From: an uncultured Candidatus Binatia bacterium
Lineage (GTDB): Bacteria; Desulfobacterota; Binatia; Bin18
NCBI GenBank assembly: GCA_958296235.1
Contig: OY282457.1
Location: 699,769 to 763,768 of the forward strand
Direction of reading: 5' to 3'
Length of the DNA stretch: 64,000 nucleotides
Of the stretch, positions 1 through 8,304 are shown piece after piece; the stretch's first letter is position 1; the number at the start of each line of letters is the position of its first letter. A model generated the notes under the pieces. That model was given only the letters and a program-made list of their open reading frames with translations. It was not told where the DNA came from and did not search any database. Position numbers and translations under genes: made by a program.

Positions 1-172
1 CAATCGCCACATCGGCGCGCATCAGGCTGGTCTCGTCTTCGCGTTGAAACGACTGGAGTTGCCCGGTTTCATCCAGTACCGCGACAGCGAGGGGGGAGGC
101 GTTCATGGCATGCGCCTTTTGAAGTGCCGCCGTGACAATCGTATTTGCCGTTTCCAGGTGTAAGCGGGCCAT
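1..172 (-). CDS. GlcG/HbpS-type (DUF336) protein, N-terminal part
   Basis: Only the first 57 codons are inside the window; the gene runs off the left edge. The ATG is at 170-172. The protein begins MARLHLETANTIV, then has ALQKA, PLAVAVLDETGQL and MRADVAI. This is the usual N-terminus of the GlcG/HbpS (DUF336) fold: an amphipathic helix, a beta strand with V-D-x-x-G, then the helix that starts R-x-D-x-A. Family members are small cytoplasmic or exported proteins, some of which bind haem or cobalamin; many sit in catabolic operons with no proven role. It is the last visible gene of the minus-strand operon, about 56 bases after the MetE-like gene, and is probably cotranscribed with it. Family assignment is fairly secure, function is not. 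Confidence 0.7.
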   Translation of the reverse strand, partial: MARLHLETANTIVTAALQKAHAMNASPLAVAVLDETGQLQSFQREDETSLMRADVAI

Positions 173-228
173 AGTGTCCCCCCATCCCTCCGACGATCCT
201 ATTATTGATTCTCTCATTGATCCTATCA

Positions 229-1335
229 TTACAGGTGGGCAACTGCCTCGCGGTGGATACGCATGAGTGCCGGTATGGTTTCGGGTGAGCGACGCCCAAA
301 CCCGCACTCGGTCGCAATGCCAAATCCACTCGCATGTTTCTGAGCGGTCTCTAAGCGTTTCAGGGTCCCCCGAATACCGTCCGTGTGGTGAACAAGGCCC
401 AAGAAGAGCTTGGCATCGGCAATGGCAAGGTCGGCCAAGGGGGCAAAGTAGCCATCATCGTTCCGATTTCTGGGTACAGGCATATGAACGAAATCGACCG
501 GACGGCTGACCGCAGCAACTCCGGCATTCGCCATCCGCACAACCACCCCCAGATCTTGGGGCTGCTTGAAATGTTTGTGGCCCAAGTCGCCATAACACAG
601 ATGGAGTCCAAGCAGGGTCTCGTCCGCAACGTGTTGAGACAGGTCCACCAGCGCCTGCACATAGCGCTCGAACGGGTCACCCGGAGCATCCCAGGGAAGC
701 CCCAGCATGGGATCATGATCGTTGCTTTCAATGCTGGCCACCTCAGCCGCAATATCCCATTGGACGGCGAGATCACGCGGAGGAATCTCCTGACTGAGAC
801 GCATGACCTCTCGCCGCATGGCATCCCGATAGGTGTCCCACATGGGTTGGAACGACTCGGGGGAATGCCCAAGGAAGAGGCGCGTGCCGCTTTCGATCAA
901 TGGTAAGGATACCTGAAAGCGCACGCCCTGAGGAATAATCCCCTGGTCGCGGAGCGTACAGAACGTTTGGTAGGAGTTCCTGGCTTCCTGCGCATAGCCG
1001 AGGTGTTCGAAGTGGAGGGGACCTGTTCCCTCTTTTACCTTGAACTGCCAGTGATCCTGAAAACCACGTGGCATCCAGTCCATGCCTGGAGCACGCCACT
1101 CATCAGGATCGTCGGGATCGACCGGCTGCGGACGGGTGATACTTTCCAACTGCTCAGATGCTGCATACGTTTTTGCAGCCAGGAAGTTAATCCAGCCTTG
1201 TCGGTAGCCCGTTTCACCGTCAGGCAAAGCAAACAGGCTGTCGCCTAAGCCCTTGGCACAGCTGTCCATAACAGCATGCGCATTGTTCCCCGGCACACTT
1301 CCGACCAACAACACAGAACCCGTAACACGAGACAT
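229..1335 (-). CDS. MetE-like / UROD-superfamily protein (possible methyltransferase)
   Basis: About 368 residues with the TIM-barrel look of cobalamin-independent methionine synthase C-terminal domains. The glycine-rich start (GSVLLVGSVPGNNAH), the D-G-E-T-G stretch and the terminal ATECGFGRR motif match the region that carries the last zinc cysteine of MetE. It is half the length of true MetE and lacks the N-terminal half, so it is a stand-alone MetE_C/UROD-like protein. Such proteins occur in catabolic clusters, where they may demethylate or move one-carbon groups. The start was set at the ATG at 1333-1335, preceded by AAAGG at good spacing; an upstream TTG at 1360-1362 is less likely. It lies 33 bases after the flavoprotein gene, in the same operon. 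No substrate can be inferred. Confidence 0.6.
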   Translation of the reverse strand: MSRVTGSVLLVGSVPGNNAHAVMDSCAKGLGDSLFALPDGETGYRQGWINFLAAKTYAASEQLESITRPQPVDPDDPDEWRAPGMDWMPRGFQDHWQFKVKEGTGPLHFEHLGYAQEARNSYQTFCTLRDQGIIPQGVRFQVSLPLIESGTRLFLGHSPESFQPMWDTYRDAMRREVMRLSQEIPPRDLAVQWDIAAEVASIESNDHDPMLGLPWDAPGDPFERYVQALVDLSQHVADETLLGLHLCYGDLGHKHFKQPQDLGVVVRMANAGVAAVSRPVDFVHMPVPRNRNDDGYFAPLADLAIADAKLFLGLVHHTDGIRGTLKRLETAQKHASGFGIATECGFGRRSPETIPALMRIHREAVAHL

Positions 1336-1368
1336 TATGATTTGCCTTTCTGATTCACTCAAACCAGC

Positions 1369-2535
1369 TTATCGCATGGGATCGACAGCGGGCAGACCGA
1401 GCAGAAACTGCCCATAGTTTTCATAGGCTGAATCATTGACCATCAAATGGGCCGCGGCCGTATGCAAATCCCGCAGGCAGCGCTGCAAGACATGCTCCAA
1501 ACGCACGGCGCTGCCGGCACCAGCGCGAAAGGCTTTGGTCGTGATCTCAAGCGCGACGTCCGTGGCCAAGGCCGCGACGCTGCGCATTTCAGCCTGGAGC
1601 GCCGGACCCGGCAGCTGGCCGGCACGAGCCGTCTGCCAGGCTTTTTCGAGGATGTCGATAACGACCAGGCGTGTTCCGCGCAGCCGGAGGTCTGCCTGGG
1701 CGATCATCCTTTGAATGACGGCTCTGTCACTCAAGCGCCGTTGGGGTCCATAGCCTCGTTTTTTCGATTGGGCCAGCTCAATAATCGCGTCAAGCGCACA
1801 GCGGGCAATCCCCAGTGCAAAGGCCGCGTGTTCATTCGCCACATAGCCCGGCCAGCCCATGAGATATAAGGGCCCGCCGCGCTGTGGCGGTGTACTGCCT
1901 ACTGCAAAAGTAAACGCCTCGGGAACAAACAGACCCGCAACCGCGTAGTCACAACTCCCGGTGCCCTTCATGCCCAGCACATGCCAGTTGTCGATGACCT
2001 GAGCTTGGGCAACGGGGAAGACCACGGCCCGCACCTCAGGCGTCTGGGAGCCACGCTCGACCAGGGTTTGGACCAACACCCACTCGGCATGACGGATGCC
2101 ACTGCCCCACGACCAGCGGCCGGTGACACGGTAGCCACCCTGCTCGGGCACAGCCCGGCCGGGCATCAATCCGCCCGCCATGGTCGGGACGCGGCCCTGT
2201 GGAAACACGCTGGCGATGGTTTCGTCCGGCAGAAAGGCACCCGCCATGCCGACAATGGCAGCACCGATGAACATGCACCAGCCCGCAGACGGATTGATCG
2301 TCGTCACGGCCTCAATCACTTCCAGTTGCGTCACCGGGTCGGCCTCGGCCCCACCGAGTTCCGCCGGTAGTTTCAGCCTGAACAGGCCGGCCTCGCGCAG
2401 GGCTACCACGGAGGCGTCGGGCAGCGTCCGAGCTTCCTCGGCTTGGTCTATCTGGGCGGCAAGCGTCCCACGCACCTGTTCGACCGCCTGTAGGAGCACC
2501 TGCCGCTTCTCAGCTCGGTCTGCGGGGAAAGACAT
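1369..2535 (-). CDS. Acyl-CoA dehydrogenase-fold flavoprotein monooxygenase/dehydrogenase
   Basis: About 388 residues of the acyl-CoA dehydrogenase superfamily: N-terminal helical domain (ALREAGLFRLKLPAELGG), middle beta domain (GRWSWGSGIRHAEWVLV, then GTGSCDYAVAGLFVPE) and C-terminal helical bundle (ALGIARCALDAIIELAQ, then a helix with RLGxxV-like spacing). The W-x-W-G-S-G block and the short N-terminus are typical of the oxygenase branch (HsaA, DszC and two-component flavin hydroxylases) rather than true acyl-CoA dehydrogenases, so a reduced-flavin-dependent hydroxylase is likely; no partner reductase is visible. The second of two close ATGs (2533-2535) was chosen because AAGGGGG lies 8 bases upstream of it. 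It follows the PhlG-like gene by 13 bases, so the two are almost certainly cotranscribed. The exact reaction is unknown. Confidence 0.72.
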   Translation of the reverse strand: MSFPADRAEKRQVLLQAVEQVRGTLAAQIDQAEEARTLPDASVVALREAGLFRLKLPAELGGAEADPVTQLEVIEAVTTINPSAGWCMFIGAAIVGMAGAFLPDETIASVFPQGRVPTMAGGLMPGRAVPEQGGYRVTGRWSWGSGIRHAEWVLVQTLVERGSQTPEVRAVVFPVAQAQVIDNWHVLGMKGTGSCDYAVAGLFVPEAFTFAVGSTPPQRGGPLYLMGWPGYVANEHAAFALGIARCALDAIIELAQSKKRGYGPQRRLSDRAVIQRMIAQADLRLRGTRLVVIDILEKAWQTARAGQLPGPALQAEMRSVAALATDVALEITTKAFRAGAGSAVRLEHVLQRCLRDLHTAAAHLMVNDSAYENYGQFLLGLPAVDPMR

Positions 2536-2548
2536 CGGCATGTCCCCC

Positions 2549-3214
2549 TTACTCCTCTGCGTGCGCATGGGCAAAGAGCGCGGGAACAAACTTTTCCGTC
2601 TCGCCGCTCTCCTCGATGTTGTGCAATATCCAGTCCTGGAACATCTCCTTGCTGAAGGCAACCTTGCGGATGATCCAGTTGAGGACGGGACCAATGAGCG
2701 GCGTGGTTATGCCAATCTCAACACAGGTATAAAACGAGACACCATCTTCAACCGGGGCATACTCGTGCACAACCTGGCCGACCGGCAGCAGCCCGCCCAA
2801 GAGCGGCTCAAAATTGAACGCCTCTTCGTCGAACTTCGTCACTCGTGCCTTGGCGCGCACGGGGTGTTTGGCTGCGATGTTTTCTTGGATGGCAATCACG
2901 CTGCCCGGTCCAAGCCGACCGTCGGAGCCGTTTACGCGTTTAGCCCACCGAATCGCAATATGGTCGAACGGATGCCAGAAGCGGTACACCGGCACGAACG
3001 GGCCTGAGAAATCCTGGCCATTATACGACGAAAACGTGTCAATATGCTCAAACCACCAGCGGAGGATGGGCGGCGTCACGCCCTTCATGGTGTCGTGTTT
3101 GATCCAGGCGCGGAAGCGTCCACCGGGAAGCTCCTCAAAGCCATATTGGGCAGAGTCGAGGGTTTTCATCGGTCCGAAGAAGCCGAGTTTTGGACCGGTC
3201 TTTGCCTCAGCCAT
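2549..3214 (-). CDS. PhlG-like (2,4-diacetylphloroglucinol hydrolase family) C-C hydrolase
   Basis: A 221-residue protein of the DAPG hydrolase (PhlG) family. PhlG is a zinc enzyme that cleaves the C-acetyl bond of 2,4-diacetylphloroglucinol; its zinc is held, from memory, by His-Glu-His-Glu, the last two as H-x-x-x-E. Here the equivalents appear to be H81 (in FWHPFDH), E111 (AIQENI), H198 and E202 (LHNIEESG). WWFEHID near residue 53 is also typical. The protein is shorter than characterised PhlG (about 290 aa), mainly at the N-terminus. The ATG at 3212-3214 has AAAGGAG seven bases upstream and overlaps the end of the hydrolase gene by 8 bases, indicating translational coupling. A related acyl-phenol or beta-diketone substrate is plausible but unproven. 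Confidence 0.7.
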   Translation of the reverse strand: MAEAKTGPKLGFFGPMKTLDSAQYGFEELPGGRFRAWIKHDTMKGVTPPILRWWFEHIDTFSSYNGQDFSGPFVPVYRFWHPFDHIAIRWAKRVNGSDGRLGPGSVIAIQENIAAKHPVRAKARVTKFDEEAFNFEPLLGGLLPVGQVVHEYAPVEDGVSFYTCVEIGITTPLIGPVLNWIIRKVAFSKEMFQDWILHNIEESGETEKFVPALFAHAHAEE

Positions 3215-3701
3215 CACTCGCTCCTTTCTCCTCTCCAGAGCCGGCGAGCCTGGCAATCGCCCTGAGTAAACTGTCCAGCGAATCGGGGTCAATCAGGCGA
3301 TGTTCGCTGCCGGTCCGAATCAAGGCCGAATCGGGCAGGCCGCTCCTGCGGACCAATTCGACACTGTGAGCAAAAGGAACCGCTTCATCAGCCTCGGCGT
3401 GAAGGATCAGGGTATTCGACTTGACCGTTGGCGCCCTCCCCCAGCGTTTCCAGGCCGGGCAGAGCAGCACGAGCGGCGTCTGTCCGCTGTCGATATTGAG
3501 CGCGACCGCACCGCCTCGACTGGAACCTACGATCACGTCGGGCTGATAACGCTCACACTCGGCCTGCGCAATACGGACACAGGCGTCAAAGTCATCATTC
3601 GGCAGAAGAGGATTACAGACTGCAAAACCATTGGCCTTGAGAAACGTCGGCTTGGTCCCTCCAGGAGTTGCGCCAAAGCCGTGCAGGAAGAGAATTTTCA
3701 T
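3207..3701 (-). CDS. Small alpha/beta hydrolase (esterase-like)
   Basis: A 164-residue single-domain alpha/beta hydrolase starting MKILFLHGFGATPGGTKP. HGFG forms the oxyanion hole, VGSSRGGAVAL holds the nucleophile (G-S-S-R-G), LHAEADEAVPF gives the acid, and SEHRLID the histidine. It belongs to the short YqiA/UPF0227-like group of hydrolases that lack a cap domain. The ATG is at 3699-3701 with only a weak AGGTG upstream. It sits between the cyclase and PhlG-like genes, so it probably hydrolyses an ester or thioester in the same pathway. The substrate is not predictable. Confidence 0.72.
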   Translation of the reverse strand: MKILFLHGFGATPGGTKPTFLKANGFAVCNPLLPNDDFDACVRIAQAECERYQPDVIVGSSRGGAVALNIDSGQTPLVLLCPAWKRWGRAPTVKSNTLILHAEADEAVPFAHSVELVRRSGLPDSALIRTGSEHRLIDPDSLDSLLRAIARLAGSGEEKGASDG

Positions 3702-3748
3702 TGCGTGGCACCTGTGCTGCGGGAATTGAGCCGGGCGGAGCGTAAAAA

Positions 3749-3776
3749 CGGGGCGGGAGACTCTCTCCCCGCCCCG
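3749..3776 (-). other. GC-rich hairpin between cyclase and hydrolase genes
   Basis: An inverted repeat, CGGGGCGGGAGA paired with TCTCCCCGCCCCG, lies between the cyclase stop and the hydrolase start. No U-tract follows on the minus strand, so it is more likely an attenuator or mRNA-stabilising structure inside the operon than a full terminator. Confidence 0.45.
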
Positions 3777-3787
3777 CAGCAGCATGG

Positions 3788-4726
3788 CTAAAACATGGCA
3801 ATGGGATTCACCGGTGAGGCCGTCCCCTTGACCAGAACCAGTGGCGCCACGGTGAGCATGAATGTCCAGCGTGAGCGTGCGGCACAGGCCGCGCTCAGGT
3901 CGTCCAACATGCAGTTGTCAAGCAGATGGATGCCCATAGCCACCAGGGTGCATGAATGGATGGGCATGATGAGATTGTCGTAGCCACTCGGCACAACGTC
4001 ACTCACCCCGTCACAGCCGAGCACGGCAATTTTCCGCTCGTGTATCCAGGGCAGACAGGCCGCGCCCAGCCCGGCCAGGCCGTCCTGAAGCGCATCCCAG
4101 TTGCCCTGGGCTTTTTGGCGCACATGGCGTCCAGTCCGCACAAAAAGCACATCGCCTTCTTCAACTTTGAAGTTTCCGGCCTGCTCCGCAGCTTCCAGGT
4201 CCGCCGGCGTGATCGCCTCACCCGGTTCCAGATAGTCACGGTTCTTGAGCGACGGAATATCGATCAACACCCCGCGCGACACAATGCCGTTTTTAATCGA
4301 ATGGATCGCCCCGTTCAGCGCGCCCTGGGCGGTCACGTCAGAGGAGGGATAGCCGTTATACATCTTATCGTTATGAAACACGTGGCACAGGGCGTCGATA
4401 TGCGTATTCGCGACCCCATGCGGGGCAATGGCAAAATAGTCGGCGCTATACGGCAGGGGGACCAGGCTCTCCTCACCCGGCGCGCCGGTCTTCATCATCA
4501 AATGCATGACCGGGGTCGGATTATCCGGCCCGTGATGCGTCGCCAACGGCAGAGACAACGACACGGAGTGTCCGTCTTTGACCTCGGCCGCGGCCTGAGA
4601 GCGTTTCTCAGGTGTAATATAGTTGAGCGCGCCAAGCTGATCGTCCGTTCCCCATTTTCCCCAGTTGCTCAAGGTCGAGAAGAACTCCTCCACTTGGGCT
4701 TCACTCAGATCGTCGTTGACTGCCAT
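3788..4726 (-). CDS. Cyclase family protein (kynurenine-formamidase-like, PF04199)
   Basis: 312 residues of the metal-dependent putative cyclase family, which contains kynurenine formamidase and isatin hydrolase. The signature is HGVANTHIDALCHV near residue 103, matching the H-x-G-T-H-x-D-x-x-x-H metal motif with A-N in place of G-T. Further family blocks are SRGVLIDIP, the long GDVLFVRTGRH and the closing GCDGVSD. Substrates in the family are cyclic or acylated amides. It is the first gene of the minus-strand operon: AAAGGAGG precedes the ATG at 4724-4726, and the 167-base divergent gap to the hydantoinase gene holds the regulatory sites. It probably opens a ring or removes an acyl group. 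Confidence 0.8.
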   Translation of the reverse strand: MAVNDDLSEAQVEEFFSTLSNWGKWGTDDQLGALNYITPEKRSQAAAEVKDGHSVSLSLPLATHHGPDNPTPVMHLMMKTGAPGEESLVPLPYSADYFAIAPHGVANTHIDALCHVFHNDKMYNGYPSSDVTAQGALNGAIHSIKNGIVSRGVLIDIPSLKNRDYLEPGEAITPADLEAAEQAGNFKVEEGDVLFVRTGRHVRQKAQGNWDALQDGLAGLGAACLPWIHERKIAVLGCDGVSDVVPSGYDNLIMPIHSCTLVAMGIHLLDNCMLDDLSAACAARSRWTFMLTVAPLVLVKGTASPVNPIAMF

Positions 4727-4759
4727 AACATCCTCCTTTTTTCATTTCGTCTCGTTCCA

Positions 4760-4778
4760 CGCTTTTAGCGTAAAAGCG
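4760..4778. promoter_or_regulatory. Perfect inverted repeat in divergent promoter region
   Basis: CGCTTTTA, then GCG, then TAAAAGCG form a perfect palindrome with 8-base arms in the gap between the divergent cyclase and hydantoinase operons. Its place, 34-52 bases upstream of the cyclase ATG and upstream of the hydantoinase -35 box, fits an operator for a dimeric repressor controlling one or both operons. No regulator gene is nearby. Confidence 0.45.
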
Positions 4779-4819
4779 CGGAAAAGCAAAAGAGGCCCGG
4801 AGAGGCACTCGTTTTTACA

Positions 4820-4849
4820 TTGACAGGCTGCCCCGTTTGGTTCGATAAT
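4820..4849 (+). promoter_or_regulatory. Sigma-70-type promoter of the hydantoinase operon
   Basis: A perfect -35 box TTGACA (4820-4825) is followed 18 bases later by GATAAT (4844-4849). It lies 44 bases before the GTG start of the hydantoinase gene and points at it. Five of six -10 bases match consensus, so this should be a strong housekeeping promoter. Confidence 0.65.
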
Positions 4850-4893
4850 CGCCGCGGACCTGTTTTATCCACATACCTAAAAAGGAGGCTGCT

Positions 4894-6312
4894 GTGTCAC
4901 ATGACATCGTCCTGAAGAACGGCCTGGTCGTCACGCCGAACGGCGTGATCCGGGGCGGGATTGCCGTTGAGGGGGAACAGATCGTCGCGGTCGGCGCGAG
5001 TTCAGAACTCGGGCAGGCCAAACGTGAGATCGACGTTGAGGGCAAAATCCTGTTTCCCGGGACGTTTGACCCCCACGTCCACTTCGGCATCTCAGATCGC
5101 TTTGGCGATGAGGCTATGGTCGAAGATTTCTTGCGCGACACCAGGGATTGTCTGATCGGCGGGGTCACGACAATTGCCACCACCACCTTGATTGGCAAGG
5201 AGCCGATGCTTGACCTGTTTGACCAGGCCGTCGAGTGCGGCACAAATCATTCGTGGTGCGATTTTAAGGTGACCTGCGTGGTCAATACGCTCGATCAGGT
5301 CGCCCAAATCCCGGCCGTGGCCGCAAAGGGCGGCGTGTCGTATAAATTCTTTACTGGCTATGCCGGCCCGCAGGCCGAAGCCTTTGGCATGAATCCAGAC
5401 GGTATCACCCCCTCATTTTTTCATGCGGCGTGCGAGCAGTTGGCCCACTGTGGACCCCCGACCTTTGCCAAAATTCACGCCGAAGACCCGCACGTCCGCG
5501 GCCTCCTCATCGATCGCTTGCGCGCAATGGGCCGAGCCGACCAGCTCACAGCCTGGGCCGAGTCCAGCCCGGAATGGGCCGAAAGTGTCCAGGTCTATAC
5601 CTATGGGATGATTGCCAACCAACTTCGCGTCCCGATCTATCCGGTTCACATCAGCGCCGCGCATACCGTGGAAACAGTCAAACGTCTGCACGCCGAAGGG
5701 CTGAACGTGGTTGGAGAAACGGTGGCCTGTTTTCTCAACACCACGGCCCCGGAAATGGATGCGCAGGGCATGGGCGGAAAAGCGAAAATTCAGCCACCGA
5801 TTCGTTTTGAGAAAGACAAAGAGCGGCTGTGGCGCGGTCTTCAGGAAGGCACGTTATCTGTCGTTGGAACGGACAGCCTAACCTACTCTTCATCGTTCAA
5901 GACCGATGGAGATTTCTGGGACTGTCGGGTTGGCATTAACCTTCAGGTTGCCGATACCCTGCCCCTCATATTCCACGAAGGGGTGAACAAGGGCCGGATC
6001 GATCTGGTAACGCTCTCAAAAATCCTGTCCGAAAATGCGGCCAAGCTGTATGGCCTCTACCCCAAGAAGGGGGCCCTGGCCATTGGTTCTGACGCGGACA
6101 TCGTGGTCCTCGACCCGGAAAAGGAAGCTGTGCTTGGGGTCGACCGGATGCGGTCGCGCGCGGACTACTCGTTATGGGAGGGCCGTCAGGTCAAGGGTCT
6201 CCCGGTCAAAACCTTCCTGCGCGGCCAGCTGGTTATGGAGGACGGTGAGATTGTGGCCGAACAACCAAGCGGCCGATTTGTTGAGCAGGTTGTTCGACCG
6301 CGAGGATTATAA
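4894..6312 (+). CDS. Dihydropyrimidinase / hydantoinase family amidohydrolase
   Basis: 472 residues of the cyclic amidohydrolase family that opens hydantoin or dihydropyrimidine rings to N-carbamoyl amino acids. Metal-site residues are visible in order: H61 and H63 (FDPHVHF), K151 (SYKFF, the lysine normally carboxylated to bridge two metals), H195 (KIHAE), H252 (PVHISAAH) and D327 (GTDS). The block after D327 differs from the usual G-S-D-H-C-P-x in true dihydropyrimidinases, so substrate range may be unusual. The GTG start at 4894 has AAAGGAGG five bases upstream. The isochorismatase-type gene follows after 14 bases and may act on the N-carbamoyl product. Confidence 0.85.
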   Translation: MSHDIVLKNGLVVTPNGVIRGGIAVEGEQIVAVGASSELGQAKREIDVEGKILFPGTFDPHVHFGISDRFGDEAMVEDFLRDTRDCLIGGVTTIATTTLIGKEPMLDLFDQAVECGTNHSWCDFKVTCVVNTLDQVAQIPAVAAKGGVSYKFFTGYAGPQAEAFGMNPDGITPSFFHAACEQLAHCGPPTFAKIHAEDPHVRGLLIDRLRAMGRADQLTAWAESSPEWAESVQVYTYGMIANQLRVPIYPVHISAAHTVETVKRLHAEGLNVVGETVACFLNTTAPEMDAQGMGGKAKIQPPIRFEKDKERLWRGLQEGTLSVVGTDSLTYSSSFKTDGDFWDCRVGINLQVADTLPLIFHEGVNKGRIDLVTLSKILSENAAKLYGLYPKKGALAIGSDADIVVLDPEKEAVLGVDRMRSRADYSLWEGRQVKGLPVKTFLRGQLVMEDGEIVAEQPSGRFVEQVVRPRGL

Positions 6313-6326
6313 CAAAGGAGACGGTG

Positions 6327-6965
6327 ATGGCTCAGACGGAAGACAAACAGGCGATTTATGAACATGCCCAACTCGGCCACAGACTCGGCTTTGGGAAAAA
6401 GCCGGCGCTGATTGTAGTCGACTTTCAGCTGGGCTTTACCGTTCCAGAACAGTCTCCACTTGCCGGCAATCTCGACGGCGAAGTCGCGGCGACGAACGAA
6501 CTTATCGCCGCGGCTCGCAAGAAAGACATTCCGGTTATTTTTACAGTCGTGGGCTATGATCCCCACCGGCAGGACGATGCCGGCCTGTGGCCCGAAAAGG
6601 CGCCCTCGCTGCGTATGCTCACTATCGGGAGCGATTTGGTCAAGCTCGACCCGCGCCTTAACCACGAGCCCGGCGATCTGGTAATTACCAAAAAATACGC
6701 CTCCGGCTTCTTCGGCACCTATCTGGCCTCGACCCTGACCATGCAGTCGGTTGATACCGCCATCGTCACCGGCTGCACAACGAGCGGCTGCGTCCGCGCA
6801 ACGGTGATGGATGCCCTGGCCAACGGCTTTCGGCCCATTGTGCCGATTGAGTGTGTCGGCGACCGCGCCCAAGAGCCACACCAGGCCAATCTGTTCGATA
6901 TCGGCGCAAAGTATGGGGATGTCATGCCGCTTCAGGAGGTGTTGGCGTATCTGGAGCAGTTGTAA
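6327..6965 (+). CDS. Isochorismatase-family amidohydrolase (N-carbamoylsarcosine-amidase-like)
   Basis: 212 residues of the cysteine hydrolase family. The catalytic triad is visible: Asp32 (IVVDFQ), Lys122 or 123 (VITKKYASGF) and Cys155 (TTSGCVRATVMDA). The T-S-G-C-V-R-A-T-x-x-D-A block is that of N-carbamoylsarcosine amidohydrolase and related ureidohydrolases. Placed right behind a hydantoinase, it most likely removes the carbamoyl group from the ring-opened product, giving a two-step route from a cyclic ureide to an amino acid, CO2 and ammonia. The ATG at 6327 was chosen for its spacing from AAAGGAG; a GTG lies one codon earlier. Confidence 0.82.
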   Translation: MAQTEDKQAIYEHAQLGHRLGFGKKPALIVVDFQLGFTVPEQSPLAGNLDGEVAATNELIAAARKKDIPVIFTVVGYDPHRQDDAGLWPEKAPSLRMLTIGSDLVKLDPRLNHEPGDLVITKKYASGFFGTYLASTLTMQSVDTAIVTGCTTSGCVRATVMDALANGFRPIVPIECVGDRAQEPHQANLFDIGAKYGDVMPLQEVLAYLEQL

Positions 6966-7064
6966 CTCCACAGCATGTTGAAGGCCCTGCTCAGGCACTT
7001 CCCTTCGTCCCCAGGCTGGGTTAGATTGTCGGGCGGTTGCAGTTGAGTATTGGGAGGAAAATCA

Positions 7065-7685
7065 ATGTGGGGAATGAAGCAGTTCGTTATTTTTTCGGTC
7101 GTCTTACTGCTCAACCTGCCGGGGTGTTCGGAGGCCGGTGGCGGAGCGGCCGGCGGGCCGGTGGTGCTCATGGCAACATCTCAGGGAGAGGTCAAGATCG
7201 AGCTGTTTGAGAAAGAGGCGCCGGAAACGGTCAAAAACTTTCTCACCTATGTCAACGACGGCTTTTATGATGGGACGATTTTCCATCGGGTGATTCCCGG
7301 CTTCATGATCCAAGGGGGAGGCTTTACCGAGGCCATGCAGCAAAAGCCGACCAAGCCGGCCATCAAAAACGAAGCCGCTAATGGCCTGACCAACGATACC
7401 GGAACGCTGGCCATGGCCCGTACGAATATGGTTGATTCCGCCACCTCTCAGTTCTTTATCAATGTGAATGATAATGACTTTCTGAACCATAAGGATACCT
7501 CAACGCAGGGCTTCGGGTATTGCGTCTTTGGCCGGGTCATAGAGGGCATGGATGTCGTGAGTGCCATCGAGCGGGCGCAAACCGGGCGGAGAGGCATGCA
7601 CGCCGACGTGCCGCAGGAGCCCATTATTATTCAGTCAATGAAAGTCGTCTCCGAGGCGCAGTATGACGCCAGAAGTGAGTCGTAA
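7065..7685 (+). CDS. Cyclophilin-type peptidyl-prolyl isomerase, lipoprotein
   Basis: 206 residues. A short signal ([16 protein letters not shown]) ends in a lipobox L-P-G-C with C21 as the lipidated residue, followed by a Gly-rich linker. The cyclophilin domain begins at about residue 38 with [20 protein letters not shown] and contains [35 protein letters not shown] and [14 protein letters not shown]. The catalytic arginine (FHRVIP) and Q-F-F-I-N are present, so an active isomerase anchored in the periplasm is expected, helping proteins fold there. The ATG at 7065 was chosen because GGGAGG lies just upstream. Confidence 0.9.
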   Translation: MWGMKQFVIFSVVLLLNLPGCSEAGGGAAGGPVVLMATSQGEVKIELFEKEAPETVKNFLTYVNDGFYDGTIFHRVIPGFMIQGGGFTEAMQQKPTKPAIKNEAANGLTNDTGTLAMARTNMVDSATSQFFINVNDNDFLNHKDTSTQGFGYCVFGRVIEGMDVVSAIERAQTGRRGMHADVPQEPIIIQSMKVVSEAQYDARSES

Positions 7686-7708
7686 ATCCAATCCGTAGCG
7701 GAGGTAGT

Positions 7709-8194
7709 ATGCGTTTACACACACGTTTCCATTGGTCGCCCTGGGTTCTCCTGGCTGTGCTGAGTGGCACGTTCTTTTTCGTCGCCCCCCAGCAGTCCGC
7801 AGCCGAATTCGCCCCGGAACTGCAACAGGCGCTGGACTCCAGCAAATATGTCTATATCCAGTCCGAGCGTAAGAGCGGCGCGTTCGGCTCAAAGGCCGAA
7901 ATCTGGTTTTTCCGACATGACGGGGCCGTCTGGGTTGGGACGCCGGTGTCTACCTACCGCGTCAGGCGTATCCAGGCCGGACGCACAAAAGCCAAGGTCT
8001 GGATCGGCTCGCGCGATGGGCAGTCGTTTGAGGCGACCGGGTCTCTGGTGAAGGACGAGGCCGTCAACGAACTCATGTATAAGAGCTTTGCTCAGAAATA
8101 CCCGGACGGCTGGCCGACCTATGAAGAGGGCTTTCGGAGCGGTTTTGCCGACGGCTCGCGCACCCTGGTGCGCTATGACCCAGCGGGCATGTAG
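7709..8194 (+). CDS. Secreted protein of unknown function, possibly split-barrel fold
   Basis: 161 residues with a clear signal peptide (hydrophobic core WVLLAVLSGTFFFVA, likely cleavage after SAA). The mature part has YIQSERKSGAFGSKAEIWFFRHDGAVWVGT, then RIQAGRTKAKVWIG and a C-terminal helix. The strand order and the W-F pattern recall pyridoxamine-oxidase/F420-type split barrels, but that is only a fold guess. An AGCGGAGG site precedes the ATG. It starts 23 bases after the cyclophilin gene and is followed by a good terminator, so it is probably the last gene of that unit. Confidence 0.65.
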   Translation: MRLHTRFHWSPWVLLAVLSGTFFFVAPQQSAAEFAPELQQALDSSKYVYIQSERKSGAFGSKAEIWFFRHDGAVWVGTPVSTYRVRRIQAGRTKAKVWIGSRDGQSFEATGSLVKDEAVNELMYKSFAQKYPDGWPTYEEGFRSGFADGSRTLVRYDPAGM

Positions 8195-8232
8195 GGTCAG
8201 CGAAACTTCCGTAGCAAAGGCAGCAAGCTGAC

Positions 8233-8260
8233 AAGGGCGGGGAAAGTCTCCGCCCTTTTT
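8233..8260 (+). terminator. Rho-independent terminator after the secreted-protein gene
   Basis: AAGGGCGG-G-GA pairs with TC-T-CCGCCCTT around an AAG loop and runs directly into five Ts. It lies 39 bases after the stop codon and separates this unit from the SNF transporter gene. Confidence 0.8.
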
Positions 8261-8304
8261 CTGTTTCCCCGCGGATAGACTCAAAAGGGGAATGACGGAG
8301 AAGA

